DNA from: a virus
IMG/VR virus record: IMGVR_UViG_3300020172_002369
Span: 1-42,278 of that record
DNA: 42,278 nt
Direction: 5' to 3' (one strand)
Part shown: positions 33,798 through 41,471 of the stretch, in pieces
Numbering within the stretch: the stretch's first letter is position 1
Layout: the number at the start of each line of letters is the position of its first letter
The notes under the pieces: generated by a model
Told to the model about the DNA's origin: nothing
The model's database searches: none
What the model saw: the letters and a program-made list of their open reading frames with translations, nothing else
Translations under genes and position numbers: made by a program

Positions 33798-33871
33798 TCC
33801 GGTGTCGTATAGTGGCAGTACAGCGGTCTCCAAAACCGTTAGTGGCAGTTCGATTCTGTCCACCGGAGCCA
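33798..33871 (+). tRNA. tRNA-Trp (CCA)
   Basis: Acceptor TCCGGTG/CACCGGA, anticodon stem GCGGT/ACCGT with loop CTCCAAA and anticodon CCA (33830-33832), T-loop TTCGATT, encoded CCA end. It lies six bases after tRNA-Ser. Confidence 0.92.
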
Positions 33872-33890
33872 CTAAACTAGTGAGATAGTC

Positions 33891-34916
33891 ATGCAAGATA
33901 ATAATACAGGCGAGCCGCTCATCAAAAGTTACTATAACTTTACCGAAGATTATTGGAATCATATATTGTCAAAGACGTTTGACAAACGCTATTATGAATA
34001 TGCCAGCCGCAAGGCTTGGTTCCTTGAGCAGTCTGACAACCAGCGCGATCAAAGGTATGATATCAATCCCTTGCGCAGTTGGAAAAAATCATATGATGCA
34101 ATTAGAGATGTGTCCTGGCCGAACTGTGACACTGTAGAAGAATTTGAAAATCTTCCCGAAACAATAAAACATGAATGCAAGACTGTGCATAATTTCAGCG
34201 CAGCTCAATGGCTTGACAAAGATATCAGTTTTAATCAATGGCAAGAAGATACAACCTGGAACATTCAGGCGTTTGATTTAGTAAGACTCAATTATATTAT
34301 TGTAGAGAATTTAGAATTTATTGCCGACAAAAAAGTTGTTGACTTTGCTGGACATATAGGATTTTTTGCCGGATGCTGTTTACACAATGGCGCCAGCACT
34401 GTAACACTTACTAATATTAAAGAAGAATGTGTTGCCATTGGCAATGAAATGTTGAGTCTAATAGAACCCAACACAGACCGACATCAGTCAATAGTTGCCG
34501 ACATTCATGATTACGATTACAATCGTCAGATCTGTCAGGGACAAGATACTGTTATGCTTTTGGGCATCATGGACATCGTACATGATCATTATAAAATATT
34601 AGAATCAATTACCAGTTGCGCACCTAAAACTATTATTATTGAACATGTAGAACCAATAAAAATTCTTGATCATCCTGATCCGTTGGTGTATTGGTGGTCT
34701 GAAGTCACTCATACAACTTGGAAAGGCTACCACAAAGATTTAAAACCAATTGTAGTTGGTAGTCCAAACTCAAGTTGGTTTGATCTTGTCATGGATAGAC
34801 TTGGATACACCAAGCTCAAACAAACTAGATTTAAAATTTGGGAGGCAGCAGCACAAGATTTTAGCAACGAAGAAGATTTATCTCACCACACTGTTTATGT
34901 GTATGTGAGTAAATAA
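33891..34916 (+). CDS. Methyltransferase-like protein (341 aa)
   Basis: The C-terminal two thirds has a class I methyltransferase layout: KKVVDFAGHIGFFAGCCLHNGA as strand 1 and loop, VTLTNIKEECVAIG as strand 2, DTVMLLGIMDIVHDHY as strand 4 and KTIIIEHVEP as strand 5. The N-terminal 120 residues are a helical, Tyr/Trp-rich domain of unknown type. It stands alone after the tRNAs. Target unknown. Confidence 0.65.
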   Translation: MQDNNTGEPLIKSYYNFTEDYWNHILSKTFDKRYYEYASRKAWFLEQSDNQRDQRYDINPLRSWKKSYDAIRDVSWPNCDTVEEFENLPETIKHECKTVHNFSAAQWLDKDISFNQWQEDTTWNIQAFDLVRLNYIIVENLEFIADKKVVDFAGHIGFFAGCCLHNGASTVTLTNIKEECVAIGNEMLSLIEPNTDRHQSIVADIHDYDYNRQICQGQDTVMLLGIMDIVHDHYKILESITSCAPKTIIIEHVEPIKILDHPDPLVYWWSEVTHTTWKGYHKDLKPIVVGSPNSSWFDLVMDRLGYTKLKQTRFKIWEAAAQDFSNEEDLSHHTVYVYVSK

Positions 34917-34944
34917 TCTTGGTATTGCTAACAAGGAGATTGTC

Positions 34945-35193
34945 ATGTCAACTGATTGGATAAGACAACATATAAAGCCCAGCCTAGTAGCACGGTATGA
35001 ACGAGAAATGGCCAAGATACGAGGAGATCATAGTGATCAACACACTATTGAAGAAAACATTAAAAAGTTATCCGCTGAGGTAGAAATTATAGAGACCGAA
35101 GAAGAGCGTCGTGCTAGAATATTTGCCGAGGATGCAGAAGAGGAAAGACATTATCAAGAACGACTTGAACGTGAAAGAATGAACAAAAAATAA
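34945..35193 (+). CDS. Charged coiled-coil hypothetical protein (82 aa)
   Basis: ACAAGGAGATTGTC gives a strong ribosome site before ATG 34945. The product is mostly helical and highly charged (EERRARIFAEDAEEERHYQE), with no recognised family. A GTAAATAATC copy of the TAAATA motif overlaps the previous stop. Confidence 0.6.
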   Translation: MSTDWIRQHIKPSLVARYEREMAKIRGDHSDQHTIEENIKKLSAEVEIIETEEERRARIFAEDAEEERHYQERLERERMNKK

Positions 35194-35202
35194 GTAGAAA
35201 TG

Positions 35203-35225
35203 TGTTAAAATGTGAAATAAATAAT
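35203..35225 (+). promoter_or_regulatory. Candidate dnaK promoters
   Basis: An extended -10 (TGT TAAAAT, 35203-35211) with a poor -35 is followed by ATAAATAAT (35217-35225), the closest match here to a T4-type late core. A weak hairpin GCC-GACA-GGC follows in the leader. No heat-shock promoter was seen. Confidence 0.35.
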
Positions 35226-35285
35226 CACTTGTAAATGTGCCGACAGGGCATCTACAAAATCTTGCTTAATTCAAAGGAGAAAACA

Positions 35286-37163
35286 ATGAGCACAATTATA
35301 GGTATTGACCTTGGCACCACCAACTCATGCGTGGCTGTTGTAGAAAACGGAACCCCAAAAGTAATTGAAAATTCTGAAGGCGCACGTACTACGCCATCGA
35401 TTGTTGCCTACACCGACGCCGAAGTTCTAGTTGGTGCACCGGCAAAACGTCAGGCAGTGACAAACCCCAAGAATACAATTTACGCAGCCAAGCGTTTGAT
35501 TGGACGCAAGTTCAAAGAACAGGCTGTGCAAAAAGACATTGACCTAATGCCATATCAAATCATGGAAGCATCAAATGGTGATGCATGGGTCCGAGCCAAC
35601 GATCGAGAACTAGCACCTCCACAAATTTCAGCTGAAGTCTTGCGTAAGATGAAAAAGACTGCAGAAGATTATCTTGGACATGAAGTCACACAGGCAGTTA
35701 TCACAGTGCCTGCTTACTTCAATGATTCGCAACGTCAAGCTACCAAGGACGCTGGTAAGATTGCAGGCTTAGAAGTGTTGCGTATTATCAACGAACCCAC
35801 CGCTGCTGCATTGGCCTATGGCGTGGACAAACAAGATACACGCGATCGCAAGATTGCTGTGTATGACTTGGGTGGTGGCACATTTGACGTGTCAATTATT
35901 GAGATTGCTCATGTTGACGGCGACAAACAAATTGAAGTGTTGAGCACAAACGGTGATACATTCCTAGGTGGTGAGGACTTTGACCAGCGCATCATGGATT
36001 ATCTAGTTGACGAGTTCAAGAAAGAGTCAGGAGTTGATCTCAAGGCCGATGTAATGGCCTTGCAGCGTCTCAAAGAAGCTGCCGAACGCACAAAGATTGA
36101 ATTGTCAAACAGCGCACAAACTGATGTAAACTTGCCTTACATCACTGCCGACGCCACCGGTCCCAAACATCTAAATGTCAAAATGACTCGTGCCAAATTG
36201 GAAAGTCTTGTGGAAGAATTGATTCAACGCAGTCTGGCACCATGCCGTCAGGCCTTGACCGATGCCAAAGTCACTGCCTCAGACATTGATGAAGTTATTC
36301 TCGTTGGTGGTCAAACACGTATGCCCAAGGTACAGGAAGCAGTTGAAAAACTGTTTGGCAAGGCACCACGTCGTGATGTCAATCCTGACGAAGCAGTGGC
36401 CGCAGGTGCTGCCTTGCAAGGTGCTGTGTTGGGCGGTGAACGCAAAGACGTATTGTTGCTTGACGTAACTCCACTAAGCCTTGGTATTGAAACACAGGGC
36501 GGTGTGTTTACTAAATTGATCAACAAGAACACTACCATACCAACCAAGCATAGCCAAGTGTTCTCCACTGCCGATGACAATCAACCTGCTGTGACTATCA
36601 AAGTTGCGCAGGGCGAGCGTGAACTATTTCAGTACAATAAATCATTAGGTGAGTTTAATCTTGAAGGTATTGCACCAGCACGTCGTGGTCAGCCACAAAT
36701 TGAAGTCACACTTGACATTGATGCCAATGGTATTATGCATGTATCGGCCAAGGACAAAAACACCGGCAAAGAAAACAAGATCACTATCAAATCCAACTCA
36801 GGTCTCAGCGATGCCGAAGTTGAACAGATGATCAAGGATGCTGAACTCAATGCCGAGGCCGACAAGAAGCAACGTGAATCCATTGAAACACGCAATCAGG
36901 CCGAATCACAGTTACACATGATTCGTGCTGAAATGAAAGAAGTGGAATCGCAATTGACCGACGAACAAAAGGCCTCTGTCAACTCAGCAATCACTGCGGT
37001 TGAAACTGCTGTACAAGGCGATGACCTGGAAGCAATTAAATCTAGCCTAGATGAATTGTTCAAGGCTGCTGCTCCAATCTTCGAGGCCAAGGCCAAAGCA
37101 TCCGAGGCTGCACAACCAGCAGATGAAACTGTTGTTGACGCCGACTTCAAAGAAAGCAAGTAA
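35286..37163 (+). CDS. dnaK: DnaK (Hsp70) chaperone, complete
   Basis: AAAGGAG fixes the start at ATG 35286, rejecting ATG 35235. The 625-residue product is a complete Hsp70: [15 protein letters not shown] (phosphate 1), [40 protein letters not shown] (phosphate 2), [11 protein letters not shown] (adenosine) and the substrate-binding domain starting near [14 protein letters not shown], then a helical lid. The sequence looks betaproteobacterial and is probably acquired from a host. No dnaJ or grpE is present. It likely aids virion protein folding or replication using host co-chaperones. Confidence 0.97.
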   Translation: MSTIIGIDLGTTNSCVAVVENGTPKVIENSEGARTTPSIVAYTDAEVLVGAPAKRQAVTNPKNTIYAAKRLIGRKFKEQAVQKDIDLMPYQIMEASNGDAWVRANDRELAPPQISAEVLRKMKKTAEDYLGHEVTQAVITVPAYFNDSQRQATKDAGKIAGLEVLRIINEPTAAALAYGVDKQDTRDRKIAVYDLGGGTFDVSIIEIAHVDGDKQIEVLSTNGDTFLGGEDFDQRIMDYLVDEFKKESGVDLKADVMALQRLKEAAERTKIELSNSAQTDVNLPYITADATGPKHLNVKMTRAKLESLVEELIQRSLAPCRQALTDAKVTASDIDEVILVGGQTRMPKVQEAVEKLFGKAPRRDVNPDEAVAAGAALQGAVLGGERKDVLLLDVTPLSLGIETQGGVFTKLINKNTTIPTKHSQVFSTADDNQPAVTIKVAQGERELFQYNKSLGEFNLEGIAPARRGQPQIEVTLDIDANGIMHVSAKDKNTGKENKITIKSNSGLSDAEVEQMIKDAELNAEADKKQRESIETRNQAESQLHMIRAEMKEVESQLTDEQKASVNSAITAVETAVQGDDLEAIKSSLDELFKAAAPIFEAKAKASEAAQPADETVVDADFKESK

Positions 37164-37166
37164 ATC

Positions 37167-37192
37167 AAAGCCCGGCAACAACCGGGCTTTTT
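37167..37192 (+). terminator. Rho-independent terminator after dnaK
   Basis: AAAGCCCGG and CCGGGCTTT form a 9-bp stem around CAACAA, followed by more T. It begins three bases after the dnaK stop and ends before tRNA-Arg. Confidence 0.9.
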
Positions 37193-37202
37193 CTTAAAAC
37201 AC

Positions 37203-37277
37203 CTGGCGTTCGTTCAACGGATAGGACATAGAGCTTCTACCTCTAGAATGTGGGTTCGATTCCTGCACGCCGGACCA
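37203..37277 (+). tRNA. tRNA-Arg (TCT)
   Basis: Acceptor CTGGCGT/ACGCCGG (one G-U pair), anticodon stem TAGAG/CTCTA with loop CTTCTAC and anticodon TCT (37236-37238), T-loop TTCGATT, encoded CCA. It reads AGA/AGG codons. Confidence 0.9.
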
Positions 37278-37287
37278 AAAAAACCAG

Positions 37288-37296
37288 CTAAATATT
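37288..37296 (+). promoter_or_regulatory. TAAATA-type candidate late promoter
   Basis: CTAAATATT is placed 39 bp before the TTG start of the peptidase gene, downstream of tRNA-Arg. Confidence 0.4.
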
Positions 37297-37335
37297 AAAC
37301 AGGCTTTTGTCTGACATATTTAGATGGAGTAGACA

Positions 37336-38184
37336 TTGAAAAAAATCCTAACTATAATCGTCGTGTCGTTGTGTTTAGTCGGCACTGCTGAAGCGAAAAA
37401 ACGTCACCACCATCATCGTCATTCACATCCGGCAGTGGTAAAAAAAGCAAAACGTCATTCTGTTCACACAACTAATCCCATCAGCGTCTGGGCGTATGAC
37501 ATCAAAACACAATTACCAATTGTTGGACAAGGCACACAACTTGTAAGGCCAATGGCCAGTCTGACAAAGTTAATGACTGCAATGGTGAGCCTTGACCACA
37601 ACAACAATCTTCAACAGACAGTGTATTATCAAGGTCGGTCAGTGCCTAGAGAACGATTATTTCAACGTTTGTTGATTCGTAGCGATAACAACGTAGCAGA
37701 ATTTCTAAGTCAAGATTATCCAGGTGGCCGTACTGCATTTCTCAATGCCATGAATCACAAAGCCGCACGGCTGGCCATGTTAAACACACACTTTGATGAT
37801 CCATCAGGTCGTATTCAAACCAATGTCAGCACTGCCGAGGATGTTGGTAGAATGTTGGAAGCAGCACATGGATATCAAATCATACGTAGAATTTCAACTT
37901 ACCAAGATTTAGAAACCACCACAGTAGTACATCGTAGACACAAAACCTATACTAGTGTTAGCCATGTACCAAATACCAACACTATGGTACTGTCGGCTTT
38001 TCCTGAAGTGGTAGTAAGCAAAACTGGGTTTACCAATCCGGCTGGGTATTGTGTGGGAGTAGTTGTTGAACAAAACGGTCGCACTTATGCTGTGGTCATT
38101 ATGGGTGCTCAAAATCGTTATCAAAGATTTGACAAAGTAAAAGAAGTCATGCATAATCATATTGTAACGGCTTCAACCATATAA
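37336..38184 (+). CDS. S11 D-Ala-D-Ala endopeptidase/carboxypeptidase-like
   Basis: TTG 37336 follows GGAG by six bases and gives a signal peptide (KKILTIIVVSLCLVGTAEA). A very basic, His-rich segment (KKRHHHHRHSHP) comes next. The penicillin-binding triad is complete: SLTK (S75, K78), SDN (116-118) and KTG (229-231). The 282-residue length and lack of a C-terminal anchor fit PBP7-type endopeptidases that cut peptidoglycan cross-links in the periplasm. It may help lysis or prevent superinfection. It is unusual in phage and probably host-derived. Confidence 0.88.
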   Translation: MKKILTIIVVSLCLVGTAEAKKRHHHHRHSHPAVVKKAKRHSVHTTNPISVWAYDIKTQLPIVGQGTQLVRPMASLTKLMTAMVSLDHNNNLQQTVYYQGRSVPRERLFQRLLIRSDNNVAEFLSQDYPGGRTAFLNAMNHKAARLAMLNTHFDDPSGRIQTNVSTAEDVGRMLEAAHGYQIIRRISTYQDLETTTVVHRRHKTYTSVSHVPNTNTMVLSAFPEVVVSKTGFTNPAGYCVGVVVEQNGRTYAVVIMGAQNRYQRFDKVKEVMHNHIVTASTI

Positions 38185-38192
38185 AGAATAAT

Positions 38193-38266
38193 GCGGGGTT
38201 CGTATAATGGTAATACCTTAGCCTTCCAAGCTAAAGCCGAGGGTTCGATTCCCTTACCCCGCTCCA
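38193..38266 (+). tRNA. tRNA-Gly (TCC)
   Basis: Acceptor GCGGGGT/ACCCCGC, anticodon stem TTAGC/GCTAA with loop CTTCCAA and anticodon TCC (38225-38227), T-loop TTCGATT, discriminator T, encoded CCA. It reads GGA/GGG codons. Confidence 0.93.
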
Positions 38267-38286
38267 TAATTTAAGTAAATAAGTGC

Positions 38287-38412
38287 ATGGGCACTGAACA
38301 ATTATACTTTGTTATTGGATTCTTACTTGGTACAATGTTGACCGGCTGTTTGGTGGTAATTGCCTATGCGTTTTGGCATGAAGTATTAGACAAGCCAGAG
38401 ATAGAAGAATAA
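38287..38412 (+). CDS. Single-pass membrane microprotein (41 aa)
   Basis: The short frame between tRNA-Gly and tmRNA encodes one hydrophobic helix (LYFVIGFLLGTMLTGCLVVI) and an acidic tail (DKPEIEE). There is no good ribosome site. It ends immediately before the tmRNA acceptor piece. Confidence 0.5.
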   Translation: MGTEQLYFVIGFLLGTMLTGCLVVIAYAFWHEVLDKPEIEE

Positions 38413-38734
38413 AAGAATTGTTGTAATTCCTTTGGAGTAAAGGCATTCTGGACGTGGGTTCGACTCCCACCTGGTCCACCAGAAGCATATTTGCAGACCG
38501 TGCGACTCTTTGTGAAAAAGACCGTACTGCAGGACGAAGTATGTTTCTGATGGGCCAGACCCGGCTTCGACAGGGTGAGATAGCAAAGAAGGCAACACGG
38601 TAATGTGAAAACCGTAGGGTTGGGGTAACCTAGCCGAAGAAGCAAAACTAGTAACTGCAAACGCAGCTAACGACGAGGTTTTTGCTCTCGCAGCGTAATC
38701 TCCGGGGCAACTATGCCTTGTAACCCAAAATAGT
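38413..38734 (+). ncRNA. ssrA: Circularly permuted (two-piece) tmRNA
   Basis: The 3' tRNA-like half comes first: T-arm GTGGG-TTCGACT-CCCAC, acceptor strand CTGGTCC, discriminator A and CCA (ending 38481). A 70-nt intervening segment (38482-38551) folds as a stem GAAGCATA/TATGTTTC with TGCAG/CTGCA inside. The 5' half begins with GGGCCAG (38552-38558), which pairs with CTGGTCC over all seven positions. The tag frame is 38657-38698, reading ANAANDEVFALAA then TAA. Permuted tmRNAs occur in alpha- and betaproteobacteria and cyanobacteria. It rescues stalled ribosomes and tags their products for proteolysis. The exact 5' end is uncertain. Confidence 0.92.
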
Positions 38735-38757
38735 AAGCCCGCTTCGGCGGGCTTTTT
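38735..38757 (+). terminator. Rho-independent terminator after tmRNA
   Basis: AAGCCCGC-TTCG-GCGGGCTT, an 8-bp stem with a stable UUCG loop, followed by TTT. Confidence 0.92.
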
Positions 38758-38777
38758 CATTTCCGTATCTGGGCGTT

Positions 38778-38785
38778 CTTAAATA
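38778..38785 (+). promoter_or_regulatory. TAAATA-type candidate late promoter
   Basis: CTTAAATA sits 15 bp before ATG 38801, just after the tmRNA terminator, so the next gene needs a promoter here. Confidence 0.4.
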
Positions 38786-38800
38786 CAGCAAGGAGAATAC

Positions 38801-39412
38801 ATGGGCGCACGAAGTCATCATTTAATTGTTGAGTATCTTGATCAACTGCAGGGATCTATTGTAGAAATTGGAGCTGGTCGCAATGAAGGCAGCACTGATT
38901 TTTTTGCAGGCATTGCGGCTTGTAGGCTTGATTTGCAATATCACAGTGTTGACTTTGATCCTGAAGCACACAAAGTCATGGACAAATATGCCGCCAAGAT
39001 ATCAAACATGCATTCGCATTTGATGTTGGGCGAAGATTTCCTGGCCAACATTCTCATTCCGTCAGGCGAACGTGTATGCTGGGCATATCTTGATAACTTT
39101 GACTGGATCTATTACGAGCCAGACAACATGCCACCTTGGGTGCAAAAACAAATCATGCGCTATGCCAGTTTTGATTTGATCATGAACAATGAAAACAGTC
39201 AACGAGCACATCTTGAACAGACCAAACTCATTGCATCCGTCGCAGCAGAAAAGTGTGTGATACATTTTGACGACACACGACTAGTACCAACCCACGAAAA
39301 CACTCCAAGACATTTTGATGGCAAAGGTGGCACTGCAGTTCCGTGGTTGGTATCTCAGGGTTGGCGTGTGTTGTATGGCGATAATTCAAACATAGCCTGT
39401 GCAAATTTTTAA
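38801..39412 (+). CDS. Methyltransferase-fold protein (203 aa)
   Basis: AAGGAG precedes ATG 38801. SIVEIGAGRNEGST has the look of the first strand and glycine loop of class I methyltransferases, QYHSVDFDPEA the acidic strand 2, and FDLIMNNENSQ strand 4. The fold continues to a C-terminal GWRVLYGDNSN. Substrate unknown. The Pho box of the next operon starts eight bases after its stop. Confidence 0.6.
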   Translation: MGARSHHLIVEYLDQLQGSIVEIGAGRNEGSTDFFAGIAACRLDLQYHSVDFDPEAHKVMDKYAAKISNMHSHLMLGEDFLANILIPSGERVCWAYLDNFDWIYYEPDNMPPWVQKQIMRYASFDLIMNNENSQRAHLEQTKLIASVAAEKCVIHFDDTRLVPTHENTPRHFDGKGGTAVPWLVSQGWRVLYGDNSNIACANF

Positions 39413-39419
39413 TCAATTG

Positions 39420-39453
39420 CTGTAACACTATTGTAATGTGTATGGGCTTAAAT
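39420..39453 (+). promoter_or_regulatory. Pho box and -10 for plcP-agt
   Basis: CTGTAAC-ACTA-TTGTAAT (39420-39437) is a 7-4-7 direct repeat like a PhoB-binding box. Exactly 10 bp later lies TTAAAT (39448-39453), the usual place for a -10 in Pho promoters. GGGCTTA (39444-39450) and TAAGCCC (39460-39466) form a hairpin over the start region. The same layout recurs before pstS. Confidence 0.72.
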
Positions 39454-39475
39454 ATTTGTCTAAGCCCAACCACTC

Positions 39476-40309
39476 ATGACAATAAAAACATATCGCAGTG
39501 TATTCATTTCAGATGTTCACCTTGGCACTAAAGATTGCAAAGCTGAACAACTCAACAACTTTCTCAAACACACCACCTGTGATACATTGTATCTAGTTGG
39601 CGATATCATTGATGCCTGGAAGATCAAACAAAACAAATGGCGTTGGAAACAAAGTCATACCAATGTAGTGCGCCGTGTACTTGGCTATAGCAAACGCGGA
39701 ACACGAGTTGTTTACGTTGCTGGCAACCATGACGAATTCCTAAGACCATTTATGCAGTATGGCATAGGATTTGGCAACTTTGAAATAGTCAATCAATGCG
39801 AACACATAGGTGCTGACGGTCGGCATTATCTAGTCACACATGGTGACTTATTTGACGGTATCACTAGACTGGCACCGTGGTTATCGTTATTAGGAGACAA
39901 AGCATATGATTTTATACTCACACTTAATTCCCGCTTTAATTGGATTCGCCACCGGCTCGGCTTTGGTTATTGGAGTCTTAGCCTATATCTTAAAGGTCGA
40001 GTCAAGAAGGCGATTGATTTCGTCTTTCAATTTGAAAAGAACCTAGCAACATATTGTAAGAAACGCGGATACGATGGTGTGATTTGTGGACACATACACA
40101 AAGCAGAAATCAAAGAAATAGATGGTGTTGTGTACATGAACGATGGCGACTGGGTTGAATCATGCACAGCATTGGTTGAGCATCACAACGGTCGCTGGGA
40201 AATCTTAACTTGGACACAGGAGAGAGATGATGTGGCTGATGATATTGATAGCAGTACACGTAAACGATCCAGCAGATCAACCCGGCAGGATAGAGTTGGA
40301 ATTCACTGA
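39476..40309 (+). CDS. plcP: PlcP-like metallophosphoesterase (lipid remodelling)
   Basis: The 277-residue protein has the LpxH/PlcP metal motifs: SDVHLG (D13, H15), VGDIIDAW (D43), AGNHDE (83-87), VTHGDLFD (H122) and CGHIHKAE. PlcP removes phospholipid head groups during phosphate starvation, giving diacylglycerol for glycolipids. Specificity cannot be told from LpxH (UDP-diacylglucosamine hydrolase) by motifs alone. The Pho box upstream and the agt-like gene downstream favour PlcP. The C-terminal 25 residues are Ser/Arg-rich. Confidence 0.8.
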   Translation: MTIKTYRSVFISDVHLGTKDCKAEQLNNFLKHTTCDTLYLVGDIIDAWKIKQNKWRWKQSHTNVVRRVLGYSKRGTRVVYVAGNHDEFLRPFMQYGIGFGNFEIVNQCEHIGADGRHYLVTHGDLFDGITRLAPWLSLLGDKAYDFILTLNSRFNWIRHRLGFGYWSLSLYLKGRVKKAIDFVFQFEKNLATYCKKRGYDGVICGHIHKAEIKEIDGVVYMNDGDWVESCTALVEHHNGRWEILTWTQERDDVADDIDSSTRKRSSRSTRQDRVGIH

Positions 40310-40400
40310 TCGCACTGCCTGCGAGCGAGTTCTACGAACAATGCGTTACGATTTTAAATTTAAAAGTTTCAAAGTGGAGGGTTCATGTCAGCAAAAATAA
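40227..40400 (+). CDS. Small protein overlapping plcP and agt (57 aa)
   Basis: CAGGAGAGAG precedes ATG 40227. The frame runs through the gap between plcP and agt and overlaps both, so it would couple their translation. The product has a hydrophobic start (MMWLMILIAVHV), then RIELEFTDRTACERVLRTMRY and a basic end. The non-overlapping part looks protein-like. No homologue is known to me. Confidence 0.5.
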   Translation: MMWLMILIAVHVNDPADQPGRIELEFTDRTACERVLRTMRYDFKFKSFKVEGSCQQK

Positions 40401-41389
40401 TCTTGATCATCACAGATAATTTACCGGATCAAATCAATGGCGTTGTTACAACATACAAAAATATTGAGGCTTTTGCGATTCTGGATGGTTATTGCGTTGT
40501 TTACATTACTCCCGGGGACTTCAGCTACATTAGTTGTCCTCGCTACAACGAAGTCAAGATTGCCTATCCGCGGGCGATGGGCAAGAAGATTGAGGAGATC
40601 AATCCGGATCATATCCATATCGCCACCGAGGGTCCTATTGGTCTGTCTGCTAGAAAATATCTTTCAAAACGTGGCTATCGCTACAATACTGCTTATCATA
40701 CTAAATTTCCTGAAGGACTCAAAAAGCTTTTTGGAATTCCTGAAGCTCTTACTTGGCCCTTAGTGCGTTGGTTTCACAAGCACTCGGGCAAAGTGCTGAC
40801 CACAACTGATACCATGGTACAAGAGCTCAAGGATCATGGCTTTGATGGTGAATTAGTTTCTTGGACACGTGGGGTAGATCGTACACTTTTCAATTCAGCA
40901 TCGCGCACACAGAGTCGCACTGGTCCGGTACTATTGTGTGTGAGTCGTATCAGTCAAGAGAAAAATTTAGATGACTTTTGCGGACTAGACTATCCTGGCG
41001 CAACAAAAATCATGGTGGGTGATGGACCATACCGAGAAGAACTAGAACGTCGTTATCCTGATGTGCATTTTGTGGGATTTAAAACCGGAGAAAGATTGGC
41101 CACATACTATGCCAATGCCGATGTGTTTGTGTTTCCTAGTCAATGGGAAACATTTGGCATTGTGATGATTGAAGCCATGGCCTGTGGCACACCTGTTGCG
41201 GCTTATCCCTGTGCTGGTCCTTTAGATGTTGTTGACCCCGGAGTCACTGGATACCTTAGTTTGGACTTAAAGCACGCCGTGGATGAATGTTTAAAACTGG
41301 ATAGAACCATAGTAGAAAAAGGCAGTCATCGTTGGTCATGGCAATCTGCTTGGGAAATTTTCCGTAATAATTTGGTAGAATTGATTTAG
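40385..41389 (+). CDS. agt: GT4 glycosyltransferase, Agt/SqdX-like
   Basis: GTGGAGG precedes ATG 40385. The 334-residue GT-B enzyme shows NGVVTTYKN at the N-terminus, HIHIATEGPIG, YHTKFPEG, SWTRGVDRTLF, LLCVSRISQEKN, VGDGPYREEL and the donor-site FPSQWETFGIVMIEAMACG. This set is typical of GT4 enzymes that glycosylate diacylglycerol (Agt, SqdX) or phosphatidylinositol. In marine bacteria agt follows plcP and makes the glycolipids that replace phospholipids; the same order here supports the name. Confidence 0.8.
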   Translation: MSAKIILIITDNLPDQINGVVTTYKNIEAFAILDGYCVVYITPGDFSYISCPRYNEVKIAYPRAMGKKIEEINPDHIHIATEGPIGLSARKYLSKRGYRYNTAYHTKFPEGLKKLFGIPEALTWPLVRWFHKHSGKVLTTTDTMVQELKDHGFDGELVSWTRGVDRTLFNSASRTQSRTGPVLLCVSRISQEKNLDDFCGLDYPGATKIMVGDGPYREELERRYPDVHFVGFKTGERLATYYANADVFVFPSQWETFGIVMIEAMACGTPVAAYPCAGPLDVVDPGVTGYLSLDLKHAVDECLKLDRTIVEKGSHRWSWQSAWEIFRNNLVELI

Positions 41390-41392
41390 ATT

Positions 41393-41426
41393 TTGTAATG
41401 CTGTTGTAATATCAATGTGTTTAAAT
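41393..41426 (+). promoter_or_regulatory. Pho box and -10 for pstS
   Basis: TTGTAAT-GCTG-TTGTAAT (41393-41410) is a perfect 7-bp direct repeat with a 4-bp gap. TTAAAT (41421-41426) follows after exactly 10 bp, as before plcP. The -10 is also part of TTTAAATAAT, so it may serve as late promoter as well. The box begins just after the agt stop. Confidence 0.8.
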
Positions 41427-41471
41427 AATAGCTGCAGAGCATCATCGTCTGCTTACTTTTAAGGACAATTT

